The notes beneath the pieces are model-generated. The model was not told where the DNA came from. It saw nothing but the letters and a program-made list of their open reading frames with translations, and did no database searches. Made by a program: the position numbers and the translations under genes. From Drosophila pseudoobscura (lineage: Eukaryota; Arthropoda; Insecta; Diptera; Drosophilidae): 64,000 nucleotides of DNA. The stretch covers positions 8,246,001 to 8,310,000 of the forward strand of contig NC_046679.1 in the NCBI RefSeq assembly GCF_009870125.1. Reading direction: 5' to 3'. This document shows, in pieces, positions 14,601 through 26,696 of this stretch (positions are counted from its first letter, which is position 1; each line of letters starts with the position of its first letter).

Positions 14601-15522
14601 GTGTTAATGTTTTTGCATTCATGTCCGCTGCAATGTAATCCAATCAAACTTCATTATTATAATGCTGTCAACTGAAGCGCATGCAAAAATCTGCCAGACA
14701 GACACGACAGACAAGAGATCTGTAGAGGGGGGGGGTATACCAAGGAGGGCCCAGACAATGGAAATTCCACCCAATAACAACACCAATCTGGGGATGGAAA
14801 TAAGGGGTGTTGGAAAAAAAGTTAAAGAAAATATTACGTTACACTGTAAATAGAATTTCAGTTGCAGTCGCAGTCTGACAACCCCTCGAGGCCGCCTGAG
14901 GAGGGAGGAGACCCTGAGAAAACTGGTCGCACTCGTAAGTGGCCCAGAGAGGAGCAGAGAGAGAAGGATGTGGTTGGGGAGGAGCAAGCGATATGCCATA
15001 AAAGACTTTAAACAAAGACAAAATGAATGACACGCTGAGGATGTTTCTGTGGCGATGACGAGACCCATGTCGACCATGGCCTACGACAACGTGATTTTTA
15101 GTAAGTTTCGTTATGCCTACGTATGCGTGTGTGTGTGCACACATACATACATATACATATATGTACACATGTATTTATGTATGTGCCGTCGTTGGTCGTC
15201 TGTCAATTTAATGTCTGCTGCCCCAACGACGTCACCGCCATCATCATCATCATCATCACCGCCGACATTGTAGCTGCTGCTGTTGCAACTCCATTATATC
15301 CTACGCGAAGCAATTCTCTCTCTCTCTCTCTCGCTCTCTCTCTGTTCTCTGGGGGATTTACGTTGCTTTGAAGCATGACGTCAAATTGTATATATGTATG
15401 CAGCAGCAGAAACAACAACAACAACAACAACACTGTATCGTGCAAAAATACTTAACAAATAACCCAAGGAAACGCAACAATAAAACCAGCAAGAAAGCTC
15501 CACAGCGAGGGTCGCAGCCTCG
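11677..15522. other. Gene-free stretch
   Basis: No supportable gene. Includes GAAGCTGA repeats 11801-11830, CAACAA tracts 11907-11950, GAGTG repeat 12643-12665, GTACTC repeat 12864-12888, a long TAA/AATAATA low-complexity block 13024-13225, a GGACCC repeat 14538-14580, a CATCAT repeat 15239-15258 and a CT tract 15315-15345. Confidence 0.5.
13024..13225. repeat. AATAAT/TAA microsatellite-like block
   Basis: About 200 bp almost wholly of AATAATAA, AATAAAGA and related units. The open frames through it are a by-product of its composition. Confidence 0.85.
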
Positions 15523-16494
15523 GATACCCTGCACTTGGCAGGTGGATTGTTTTTCTTAAAACCCATGAAATTGCAATATTTAAACGTGGATTGAAACATA
15601 TTTATATACACCAATAGATTTGCTCCGACAGTGGAAATTGTAAAAAGGAAGGGCATTCACTCACTTTTTGATTTGTTTTTGTATTTGTATTTGATTAAAA
15701 AATATATAGAATATATTTGATTTATTTTCGAGTGTTTTATATTTAGTTAAAAAGCGTTAAAGCGTTAAAAAAATACGTTTAAAATCACCTTAATAACACG
15801 CATTTTGTGGTATTTTTTTTTTTAATCTGTTGTATAAGTGACTGTTGTATAAGTTGCTCCAAAAGTAATAGCAAACAACAATATGTATTATTAAAAATAA
15901 ATCTAAACCCTGCTCCAAGAAAAATACACTGCGCTTAACTCAATTGAAATTATATGTAATTTCACAATATTTTAATGTAAAAACCAAAAATTTCATTTCC
16001 CTTAACTTTGATACTCCTCTCCGATTGTACCATATACAACAAAGCCACAGATTATACAGAAATATAAGTAATCAAATATGCAAGAAATTCCAAAGAGCGC
16101 CATGCCTGTGCCTCGACAAAAACGTCCATTCGGAACCTTTTCTTCTTGATATTTTTTAATTAAGAGCTTGCCAGGCAGAGCTCAATACAAATTCTATAAA
16201 ACACCAACCTATATTTGCTTTTGTTTTGTGTGATAATCATCATCTTACAGGGATTTATCTGATGACTAACCAGTCAGGACGATAAGGCAGTAATCTGCAT
16301 GCATATAAAAGTTGTATGCCTTGCAAATACATATCCGAAAATCGAAAACTCTGTATTTTTGGCTACAAAGAGAGCCTGCACAATCCTGCACAAACCTCCA
16401 ATCGAGTTCAAGAATAGAATCTATAGTTCTTCCCCATATTTTACGTCCCCAAACTTCTGACCAAAGATGGCAATGCCCTCCAAAAAGGGTATCA
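15523..16494. mobile_element. Non-autonomous mobile element remnant, subfamily B
   Basis: Bounded by ATACCCTGCACTTGGCAGG (about 15533, a decayed hairpin) and AGGGTAT (about 16486). Contains the block GTGACTGTTGTATAAGTTGCT (15838-15858), also present near 26457 and, diverged, near 33485. AT-rich, no coding capacity. Confidence 0.5.
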
Positions 16495-17782
16495 AAAGCA
16501 AGAGAGCAAAGCCTTACGTGTTGCAGAAGTGTGTGTGCGTGCGTGTGTGTGCGTGTGTGTGTGTGTGTGTGCTTTGGGTGTGGGAGTTCTTGTATTGAAA
16601 GAGTAGAAGCTTCGTTTTACAATAGCCGCCATTAAAGGGAGATAGAGAGTGAAAGAAGGAGAGATAGAGAGAGAGAGAGGGAGAGAGAGAGCTGACAAAG
16701 CGTCTTCCACAGAGCGTTTGCTTTTTGGCAGTTCTTTATTATGGCTTCCGACCGGAGGGGGCAAGACGACCGGAGCTGCAACTGGGGGGCGTGGTGCGGG
16801 GTGGGAAGGGCCATTTGATTGCCTTATCGAGTTTTATGGCTTTATCGAGTTGTGCTGGGCGTGGCCCCCAGATAGGGGCGTTAGCGTAAGCGTAACTAAT
16901 GTATTGTAGTTGCTGCTCTTCAGCTGCGACAAAAGCCATCAAAAAGGAATCGAATCGAGCGTAAAAAAGCCACACATGGAAATCGAAAAAAAAATATCAT
17001 CCTTTCTAAGGACGATAGATAGGCTCTTAGTGGGCAGGATCTTGTATGACAGCAAAGGCTTCGACGCAGATCCTCATGGCTCACTTGTGGCCAGTTCTCT
17101 TATTGAAGAGGAAACCCTAAGAAGAAACCCAATGCATTCCTTTATTCCAAAAACCACGCCATTTAAAGCTTCCTTCTGAGGCAAATGGGATTACTTGGTC
17201 ATGGTTTTTGGCTGCCTTGCTCTGCCTTGGTTGGGGGGGGGCCTTCTTCTGCCCCGCCCATTGAAGCAACCCTTAAAGTCTGGCACGCCTCGGAGCTGCC
17301 ACTTTTCGACGCGTACATTGAACTCTTCTTCCATATTAATTCAGTTTATTTAGCATCAATTTCAGTATTGCTTTTTTTATGACGAAATAATGCAAACAAA
17401 TCTGCCATTCATCCGTTTGTTTTTAAATATAATTTACAAGTTCTGTGGAATGAATGGGGTGGGTATTCAATGATTCACGCAGGCGGCAGGCACCAGGCGC
17501 CGACTGCCTTCTAATTTCCATAAACATAACTTAAAATTGTTAAAAAAAAAAAAAACAGCATTTTTTTGGCGTAATCAGCATCGAGGCGTCTCCTTCCGGC
17601 GTCGCGACCGACGCACCGAACCTGTTTCTAATGGTGGGAACTTTCATTAACAAACTGCATGGCGACAGCGAACCGAAAAACCAAAAAAAAAACCAAAAAA
17701 AAAACCGAAAAAACGACAAACAAAATAAACGAGATATACTAAACAAGAAAGGAAGGCCTTCCTGGCCCCTGGTGGTTCTTAG
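16495..17782. other. Gene-free stretch
   Basis: No supportable gene. GT tract 16530-16570, GA-rich 16627-16691, A/AC runs 17538-17552 and 17682-17710. Confidence 0.5.
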
Positions 17783-18517
17783 ATACCCTCACAGATCCCT
17801 CATCGCTGTAGCAGATGCACACATTTTAGACTATTTTTCGTTACAAAATTCGGCAAAAATAAGGCAATAAAATCACGCTTATAGAAAATTGATTGATTGA
17901 TCGGATAAAATTAGTTTGCTTTTAAAAATCGCGATGGAAAAGCTCTTAAAGCAGTAGGAAAATGAAAAGTCACTGCTTTGCCAACACTTAAGCCGGACTT
18001 AATCGGTTGTAGATTGCTTCGTAATATCCAGGCGAACACATCTACATAAATATACACCTTCTCAGGTTCTTCTGGTCTTTGTTTGGAAACCCATTTGGTA
18101 TCGGGAGTCTACCTTTGATAACGTGATCGTGAGCTTGAGCGTGATCGTGTTACACCTTCTCTCCATTATGTATATCGTTTCCGGGACAGCCTTATCGGCT
18201 TCGCTGCTCTCCAAGTCACTATCCGATTGGAGCTCTTTAGCTGCTCATTCGGACGATGGAAAACATAGCTGTTCTCGAGCCTTGGTCCCAGTTTCCAGTG
18301 GAATAAGCATGAACCTTGTCATGCACACGACATGTATCTTGTTTTACACTTATTTCAAGGACTTCAGGCTGGCGGAGCAATGAGGGGTGCTTCAAACGTT
18401 CCTCATCCTCCCTGGGGATACCCAATTTCCGATTGTTTCTAGCGCTTCCCATCCTGAAACTCCCTCCTCTCTGGTTCCGATTCGCAGTCAATTCATGATA
18501 CCCTCTGCACAGAGTAT
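17783..18517. mobile_element. Mobile element remnant, subfamily A
   Basis: Starts ATACCCT at 17783 and ends at an imperfect hairpin ATACCCTCTGCACAGAGTAT (18498-18517). The block 17850-17970 matches the subfamily A interior at 11389-11515. The dispersed CATGCACACGACATGTA motif sits inside at 18320. Confidence 0.5.
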
Positions 18518-21500
18518 AAACTGAAGGCAGAACTGAAACCGGCCGGCAAATGGCGCTGCAAATTTGTTTATGCAAACGACCCGAGGATTGGTATGGGTTG
18601 GAGGCAGATGGATGGTTTCTATGGGAGGGGGGTGGGGGGTTGGGCACCGCGAGACCCACTGCGGACCGCACCGGACCGGACGCCGGCAATTTGACCGAGT
18701 TAAAATATGCGCCGCTGACGTTTATGTTAATTTCCTTTTCCACCATACGCGAAAGAGTCACCCGAAAAAAAAACGAACAGGGCAAGAAAACCAGGCGGCA
18801 ACCAAATAAAAATGTAACCATAAAAATTCTGTATATTTAATAATAAAAAAAAAGAGAACTAAAAAGAAACATATAGTCAGTCGCCAAAAATGCATGTCAC
18901 GTTCCCCCGCGTGGTGGCAGCTGCAGCGGCGTTCGCCAAAAAGCTAAACAAATTTTGTGCCTCGTTGCTGCCCTTTTAATTGCTGCTGTGTGGAGTGTGG
19001 AGTGGTGCAACAGCAACAGCACCACCAAAAAAAGTGGGCATAGCTTAATATTTGTCGAAAGTTCATGGATGGTTCTCTGGCAGGGGCTGCTACTGCTACT
19101 GCTGATGACCTCACGATTCCCTCGCATTTATTCATTAACATTATCTACCCTTTGAGATCTGGCGTTGAGTCCGGGGTTTCCAGTTTGTCTGCCACGGCTG
19201 CCACACGGCTCTGCCCCCCTCTGCCGCTGTGCTGCTGAATTTATTTCATTAAAATCAAATTAACTTGTGATAAATGTTGCGAAATATATCATAAGAGATA
19301 TTGTATGTGTATATGTATGTATTTCTTTCTCTCCCCCTTACAAAGGAACCTTCTATTTGATATTTATCTGCATTTAATTTTACTTTTTGCCTCGACGAAG
19401 AGGAAGTCCCCGGGAGCCAGAGCCAGCGGCAGAGAAATAAAATGCCATATCTGATTATATAGAGCACACATAAAGCCTCGCCGGCCAGCAGCGGAAATGT
19501 ACGGGGGGGTGGGGGAGCAGCAGCTGGAAGGTGGACAGGAGTTGCCTGGCATATTAGCGGAGACATAATGGACTAGAGATAAAGTAATGGCCAATGCAGT
19601 GGAAGATGGCCATTGTCAGAGCCCCGACCTCTGTGGCTCAATGAAATGTGAACTCTGGCATTGCAATGGCAAAACCTTTCCAGCTTAATTGCCACATTAT
19701 GTGGCACTGTTCCAAGTTGATGCATTCAACTTGGCGGCATAGCATATTTCAATTGTTAATCCAGCAGTTATGGCCTCGAGCGCCAGGAGCGCCAGGACCT
19801 GTCCGTCCTGTCAACACTCCCAAACATGTCAAGTGGCGAAAAGTTTTCGAAAGTTTTCTGCTTTCGCTGGCGAAAAGCAAAAGTTTTCCAGGGCCAGTTC
19901 ATCTTTTGGGCTGTCACACAAGAGAGAACTCGAGGCTGCCGCAGAATGTAATTGAAATGATTTATAAACTTCTTTGCTTTTGCTTTTACTGGGATTACAA
20001 ATGGCCAGAGAGAGAGAGAGAGAGAGATCTATAGGCCACAAAAAAAAAAAAAGACTGACAAGCATTGCCCATACGTCATGTGGTACCTCCTTTTTGGGGC
20101 ATTTCATTTGTGACACCTTTTGGGACATTCCTGGGGCTGCATTCCGCTTAAAATGCAATTGGAATTCAGCACGCGCTGTGGCACTTTATCATATCACTTT
20201 CAATTTGACTCAAATTAAGAAGGGAAAAAGCACAGAAACAACACCGAAACACCACAAAAAATAAACAGAGCAAAACAGAGACAGAAACCGAAAAACTGAC
20301 ACAGAAAACAGGACGAAATGTGGCAAGAAAAATAAACAAAAAAATTGCTTAAAACGCAAAAGTATAATTACAATTTAGGAAACACTTAACACAGTGCACG
20401 AAAAATGCTGCACCCTTGCTTCCATCCCAAGAAAAGGGTGAAAACCTCACCGAAAAAAAAAACAATGAAGGGAAAAGGGGGAAAAAAACGGGAATAAGAA
20501 AAGGAGGAACAGGGCACAAGGAGACCCTTCAAAATGTTGAGAAACAGACAGGCACAGACAACCCCCCCCCAACCCTCGCCGAGGCGGTTCACGACAATGA
20601 GATGATGGCGTGAAGTGAAACTGCCAGCCGCGACAGCTGAGCTCCAGATCCAGAGGAACTCAGGAGCGATCCCAGTGCCAGTCGCAGTCCCTGCCCTGTC
20701 GAATCCGGGCACCCAGAACCAGACCGCGTTCCCTGTGCCACGAGCTCGACTTGAATTATGTGCGCCCTGGCCTGTCTGCCGCTCTATATGTGTGTATATT
20801 CTCTGGGTACCCTGAGGGCTTATGGAGTGCCCTGTGATACGCAAAGTATTTGGATAAATGAGGCAATGGAGTGACATTTCTAGGACAGTGCGCCATCCAA
20901 GCTCGACTCGGCACGCTCAAGCGAAGTAAAAACATAAGAACAACATACATTGCGTGTGCATGACACGGCCCAATGAAGCCACAGAAGTTGTCTAAGCTTT
21001 AAGATGGAATTCGAATCCTATCTTTCTTTCATACAGGGCATCTTCGAGTCGCTATTCCCTGTTTGTGTGCGTGCTGCGAGATGAATGAGCTGAAGGAAGT
21101 GGCGTTGAGTACTGGCATAAGGAAGCATAAGCAGGGGAAACCGAGCGAACCCTAGAAGCCAGGCAGCCAGGCAGCCAGAGAGCCACAAACCCGTGCCCGA
21201 GCCCGAGCCCGAGCCAGAGCCAGTTTATGCAAAAGGGAAGCTGTTCCTGCCGTACTCCCCTCTGCCCCTGAAACCACCTTCCTTTTGCGTAAAAATATAT
21301 CCTCTATCCCCTACTACATCCCGTTTTTGTGTGCTGTTTGCTATCATTGTGAAGGAAACACTGTTCGCGCTAATGATGACGATGATGTACTGCAGGACGT
21401 GTTGGTTTTTGCTCTTTGCTCAGGCTCCACTCTGCTCTGCTCCACTCTGCTCCACTCTGCTCTGCTTTGCTCCGCTCCGTTCAGCTCAAAACAAATTAAA

Positions 21501-22917
21501 ATCAACCAGGAAGACAAGGCCAGGAATGCAGGAACAGGATGCCCCTTTACATGATAATTTCATGTTTCTACGTAATTATGTTAATGGATGGATTTCCCTG
21601 GCGTTGAAGCGCCAGGCTGGCTAGTGCCCGGCTTTCGCTCAACTTTTGTGACTTTGTAAAACTGCAAAAATTATATCAAAGTGTTAATTATGTTTGTCTA
21701 CTAAAAGGGCAAGCAGGCCGTTGGATGGCCATTTGAGGCTCCTGCCCCATGGCTGGCTCCTCTCCACTCTTTTCTGTTCATAATTCAGTCCTTTGGCTGC
21801 CAGGTGGCTTTAATAGACGTCACAGCCAGGAATCTGCCACACCTGAGAGCTCCTCCCGAGGGAGCATAAATTCTGCGCCGCATGTAGGTAAAAAAAAAAC
21901 GAAAACAAATGCCTTTATGATTTGTCGCAAATTACTTTAGAAAAGTTTGGGGCGCACACACTGGCGTTCACGTTCGACAAACAACAATAAATCATGGTAC
22001 TGGAAGCCAGAGACGGTGCCAAAGGCAGAGCCAGAGCCAGAGCCATTCTGCGGCCCCACATGTGGGGCGAAAAGTTTTGTTTTTTTGAGCTCTGGTGCTC
22101 TGGTGCCGTCGCAATTGTTGCCACCTGTAACCGAATTTAATTAACAAATTGAATCTTTTGGCGAACGATAAAATGCAAAATCGAATGCTTCATTAGGCAA
22201 TGAAAATGTCTTGATTCCATATGGGGTTTTTTTCTCATTCTTTTACGTTTGGCATTACGTGATTTATGGCGGCGTTCCGTTTAGTGGGGGATTGCAGCCA
22301 CAAATCATGTCTTTGATTAATTGGCCAACATCATCGGAAGACGTTTAAGAGCCCCCCACACGCGTGCTGAAAGTCATGTAATCTTCTCACACTCCACTCC
22401 TCAGTCTCCCCTCTTCCCTCTCCACTCTCCACTCCCCTGATGATGGCAGCTTTGGGTTTTTCCCGCTGTTTGCTTTGATCGTTTATTTGTTTGTTTTACA
22501 AAAGTTTTTTCTTTCTTTTTTTCAATGTAAACGACGGCCTAAGGCCCCCGGGCGGTTTATACCTAAAAATACGAAGAAAAACATCAATATAATGGCCCAT
22601 AATTATGTGTAGAATGAAATGAGTATTTTTTTAAAGCTTTTTTTGTAAGTAGTTAATGAACATAGAATTATGCACAGCTGTTAGGTTTCTATTTGCTTTC
22701 AATGGAAGCTCTTTTCTCACATGAAAACCAATGTTCCAACAGTTTTGATGGATAGATTGTATGGGTGCTGAAAGCCTGAGCATCTGACACGCAAATTTAG
22801 TGTTCGTTTGGACACCAATTAATCCTTGTTAAATGCTGTTTGTAATGGGTAAGCCTCTTAGATATGCTTTCATGCAAAAAGCAATTCAAAACCGTCTTAA
22901 GGGACACACGCAGGATA
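18518..22917. other. Gene-free stretch
   Basis: No supportable gene. GA tract 20003-20027, CCCGAGCCCGAG repeat 21196-21220, CTCTGCTCCA repeat 21428-21470, CCAGAGCCAGAGC repeat 22028-22046. Confidence 0.5.
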
Positions 22918-23408
22918 CACTCGGAGAAACGGAGTGACTGTAATATTAATATACCAATAGATTCGAATCGAATAGAGAGTGGAAAATACAAAATAAATTA
23001 ATTAATATCTTAGAAAAGCAAATTATTTAAAATAAAAATTATTTAATAATTTAAAAAAATGTTTGAAAATAAAAATGGATACAAATAATAATAAAAATAA
23101 AAAGATTAAAAATTAAAAATATGTTTAAAACTATGAGACGTATTAAAAATAATTTTTAGACATTTTTTGTTGTAAATGATTTCTTTTGAATTTCTTCTAT
23201 TTTCTAAAGCAAATAATTTAAAATAAAAATGATATAATAAATAAAAACAAATTTAAAAAATTAAAATGGATACAAATAATAACAAAAAAATAAAATAAAA
23301 AAAGGAAAATATAATCATTTATTGTTGAATGTGTTAAAGATCATTTTTAATAAATTTTTGGTTTTAAATCAAAATTATTGCCATTTAATTTCCGTTTTTC
23401 TCCGAGTG
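22918..23408. mobile_element. MITE-like element with 16-18 bp terminal inverted repeats
   Basis: Left end CACTCGGAGAAACGGA (22918-22933) and right end TCCGTTTTTCTCCGAGTG (23391-23408) are inverted repeats with a 2-nt indel. The 491-bp interior is AT-rich and contains a direct duplication with a 190-bp period (23018 and 23208, both beginning AGCAAAT and containing AATGGATACAAATAATAA). No coding capacity. No clear target-site duplication was found. Confidence 0.65.
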
Positions 23409-25888
23409 CAGAATGAAGAAAGACCGACTTCGTCGCCTGTTTGCCTCATAGCTCATCTGGAGTACCAATGTGTCTCCACTCGAAATATAAATTCCAGCCA
23501 AAAAGAGAGAGCCCTTGGGCCCACCTGTGTCCTGGATAAAACAAATAGCCCTGTCATTTGTCCGCGCCCTCCAACCAAAGCGTTGCTAGGACACATATTG
23601 ACTGGGTCTCCGTCCCACCTGCCGTATACACGTTTATTGTATGCGTATGTACGCGCACTCCATCAAGTGTCTAGTTTCCATGACGGCCAAAGATGCAGTG
23701 GTAGTGGAAGCGGATGGCTTATAGATAGATCTGTATGGCCTGGACGGACTGGACCACTGACACGTGCTGTCAAATGGGACAAATGTTGCGTATACGCCAT
23801 GTGTTGCTAAGTGGGTTTTTCGGTTATTAGACGACCGCAAATTCTATTACTTGGCCAGGGGCAAAATTAATTAGGCTCGCAAATCAACAAGTTCCTCTCT
23901 CTCTCTCTCTCTCTCTGAGTGTGTGTGCGTGTGTCGTCTGAGATTTTCGACTTTTCCTTTCTCATGCTGCTTGTTTTTTGGGGGCTGTCAATGTCCGGAA
24001 CGGAACGGAACGGGACGCTGGATAAGTCCAGAAATAAAAACCAATTAATTAAAGGCCAATACAATGTAAACAAAATGAAATGAAACGAACCAAAGGACAG
24101 AGCACGGTGGGGAGCTCAGAGCTCTCAAAGAATCATTGCATAATGGCTGTCTGGGTAATTTACGTTGCGTATACGTACACGCTGTCTGTGTGTGTGTGTG
24201 TGTGTGTGTGGCAGCCACAGTTCCACTTATTATGTAAGCGGGCATTAAACTACTTGCATAAATCACTTTTGCCGGCTCGAAACACAGCGCCTTCCATGCC
24301 TTCCGTGCCTTCCGTGCCTTCAGTGCCTTTGGGGGCTTCTCGGCGGTGATTAATTATTGGGTGAAAAAAACCTGCTACAAAGGACTCGCGTCTGCACTGC
24401 ATTCGCCGTGCATCTGTGCATACCCTGTGTATGTCTGCCAATATGTGGAAAACAAATATGGAATGTTTTTCATTTCTCGCATAATTCAATTGATGTTGGC
24501 ATTTCCATTTAAAAAGTTCAAACAAACAAAAAAAAAGCAAAAATAAGCGAATATGAAATTGAATCATATGCGCACACACACACACACACACACACACAAT
24601 GCCCCATGCCCACAGAAGGAGGCTTGCTCCAGGGCGCCACTGTGTTGCTGTCAGTGTCCTCTCCGGGGGCAATATGACAATTAGTTACCAAAGCAACAAC
24701 AGAAATACCTACAAATGACAGCAAAATACACAAGAGAGTGCGAATGGAGGAGGGTCTAACATGACGGTGGGCGGGGGTGTAGGAAAAGAGGAGCTGGAGC
24801 ACCGCATAACACGGCCGCATGGCCGCCTGGCAGCCATTTTGATGACACCAGAGGACACTCTTCGCAAACACGAAATGAAAAGTCGCACAGGGTGGCTGGT
24901 GGCTGGTGACTGTGGCACGTTTAGAGTAAAAGCTGGCACAGCAGCTGGGCAAAAAAGCAACTAAAGCACACGCTCCACAGATGCCGATGAAGCTGCAGAA
25001 AAGGCAAAGGAAAAGTAGCTGAAAGCGGAGGCAGGCAGGCAGGCGGCAAGCATTTAATTATAAAATACGCATACGCCGTGGTGCGCTACGTGCTTCAGTC
25101 GTCGTCTGTTGTTCCGCAGGTTGCCACGACACCAGCTAATTCATCAATTTCTTTCTCAATGAGCCAAGATATTTTTGGCCCCACGAGCATTTCCACGAAA
25201 CATCAATTTCGTATGAAAAATCTCCACCTCCACTGGAAAATCCACTCCAATATCGACTGGGTTTATAGTTTGTTTTGACATTCCAGGGTTCTACGTTCTC
25301 AATGCTCTGCGTGTGCTCTGCTGTGCGTTTAATTAAGATAAATCGCACAGAGCTCAAAGGTAATTAGTCGAGATATTTATTACAATTACCTGTCAGCGAC
25401 AACGAGTGCACTTGCCCACCCCCCCTACCCCCCCTACCCCAGCACCAACACCAACAAACACTAAGCCAAGTCGTGCACTTGGCTCTAACTATGTTAATTC
25501 GTGCGATAGTTCGTTGTGCGGGGCAAAATGTCAAACGGCTTGCGGCACGGCACAGTGGGACGAGTGGGTGTCTCTGTTTTCAGCCTGTACTGTACTGCTG
25601 TTGTGCCACAAGCACTAGCCCTTGGAAATGACACATTAAAGAACTTGTTCTACGCTCGCAGTGTCTGTAGAGCTATTACCAAAAAGATAAACGGCCCCAT
25701 TATATACAATAGATCGTTTCCAAGAGTCGGGGAAACCCCCAGAAAGTTGCGGCCGTTCCAAAATACGTTTCGTGGCTGGAACTTCTTCATTTTTGGGCCA
25801 TTAAACGTAATGCTTGCTGGCCAAAAGAAAAACACAAAACACAACATAGAACGGGAACATCGCTGGTGTTTGGGTAGTTGAAGTATTA
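23409..25888. other. Gene-free stretch
   Basis: No supportable gene. CT tract 23894-23916; TG tract 24184-24210 facing a CA tract 24574-24598; CCTTCCGTG repeat 24292-24328; CCCCTACC repeat 25421-25440. Confidence 0.5.
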
Positions 25889-26696
25889 GATACCCTTTTG
25901 GCTACAGTCGGGGATGATTGGGTGATTCAAAAATTAATGGAGAGGTATCTCCTATGCTCTCTCTCTCTCTCGAACAGGGCCACAGATATCTCTCAGTGGG
26001 CACTGTGCTCTCTCACTCGCTCCCGAGCAAGGGAATAGGCAAATGGCAAGAATAAAGGACCAACGAAATAACGGAGGCACACAAACCACAACAGAAAGGA
26101 GTAAATACATCCATCAGAAGATCATACACTGAGAATATGAGGTCTAAAAACTATAAAAAAAAAGTAAGAAATTTTAAATCTAAACTTTTGAGAAATATTA
26201 TACTAGAATTAAATATGTATACATTTATGGGAAAATTAATAGGAACTTCATATTTTAAATTTTTCAATTTTATCTTAAAATTTTGTCTATATTTTTTTTT
26301 TAGTTTTATACAGGTTTTTAAAATTTAAAATTTTGTCTATATTTTTTTTTTAGTTTTATACAGGTTGTTAAAATTTAAAATTTGTTTGTTTTTTTTTTAT
26401 TTTTTAAATTTTAATACATTTTTTGCCCAAGAAATTTATTTATTTTTTTAATCACCTGTGACTGTTGTATAAGTTGCTTTAAAAGTAACAGTAAATAGCA
26501 AATTGTATTAGTATTTTATAATCATATACAAAGCCTTTAATAAATGAAAAAAAAATAACAAATAAAAAATAATGTGTAATTAAAAAATATATGCAATTTC
26601 CCTTATTTGCTCCATGGCTGTATATTTCCCTCTTGCACAATATTTCCCACAAGTTTAATGCCTTAAAATCCACTATTGCCCTCTGGCAAGGGTATA
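25889..26696. mobile_element. Mobile element remnant, subfamily B
   Basis: Starts ATACCCTTTTGGC at about 25891 and ends at a decayed hairpin TTGCCCTCTGGCAAGGGTAT (26677-26696). Contains the subfamily B block GTGACTGTTGTATAAGTTGCT (26457-26477) and a fresh 50-bp tandem duplication (26281-26380). Confidence 0.5.
26281..26380. repeat. 50-bp tandem duplication, two copies with one mismatch
   Basis: 26281-26330 and 26331-26380 are identical except T/G at the seventh base of the CAGGTT(T/G)TTA segment. The near-identity inside a decayed element shows a recent event. Confidence 0.9.

Noticed and set aside
18237..18821. 194-codon open frame on the minus strand
   Set aside because: It runs through a mobile element remnant with the 18498 hairpin and the CATGCACACGACATGTA motif, has no recognisable domain, and its composition changes abruptly along its length.
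21008..21020. ATTCGAATCC, resembling a tRNA T-arm
   Set aside because: No matching acceptor, D- or anticodon arms nearby. No tRNA, rRNA or CRISPR array was found anywhere in the window.
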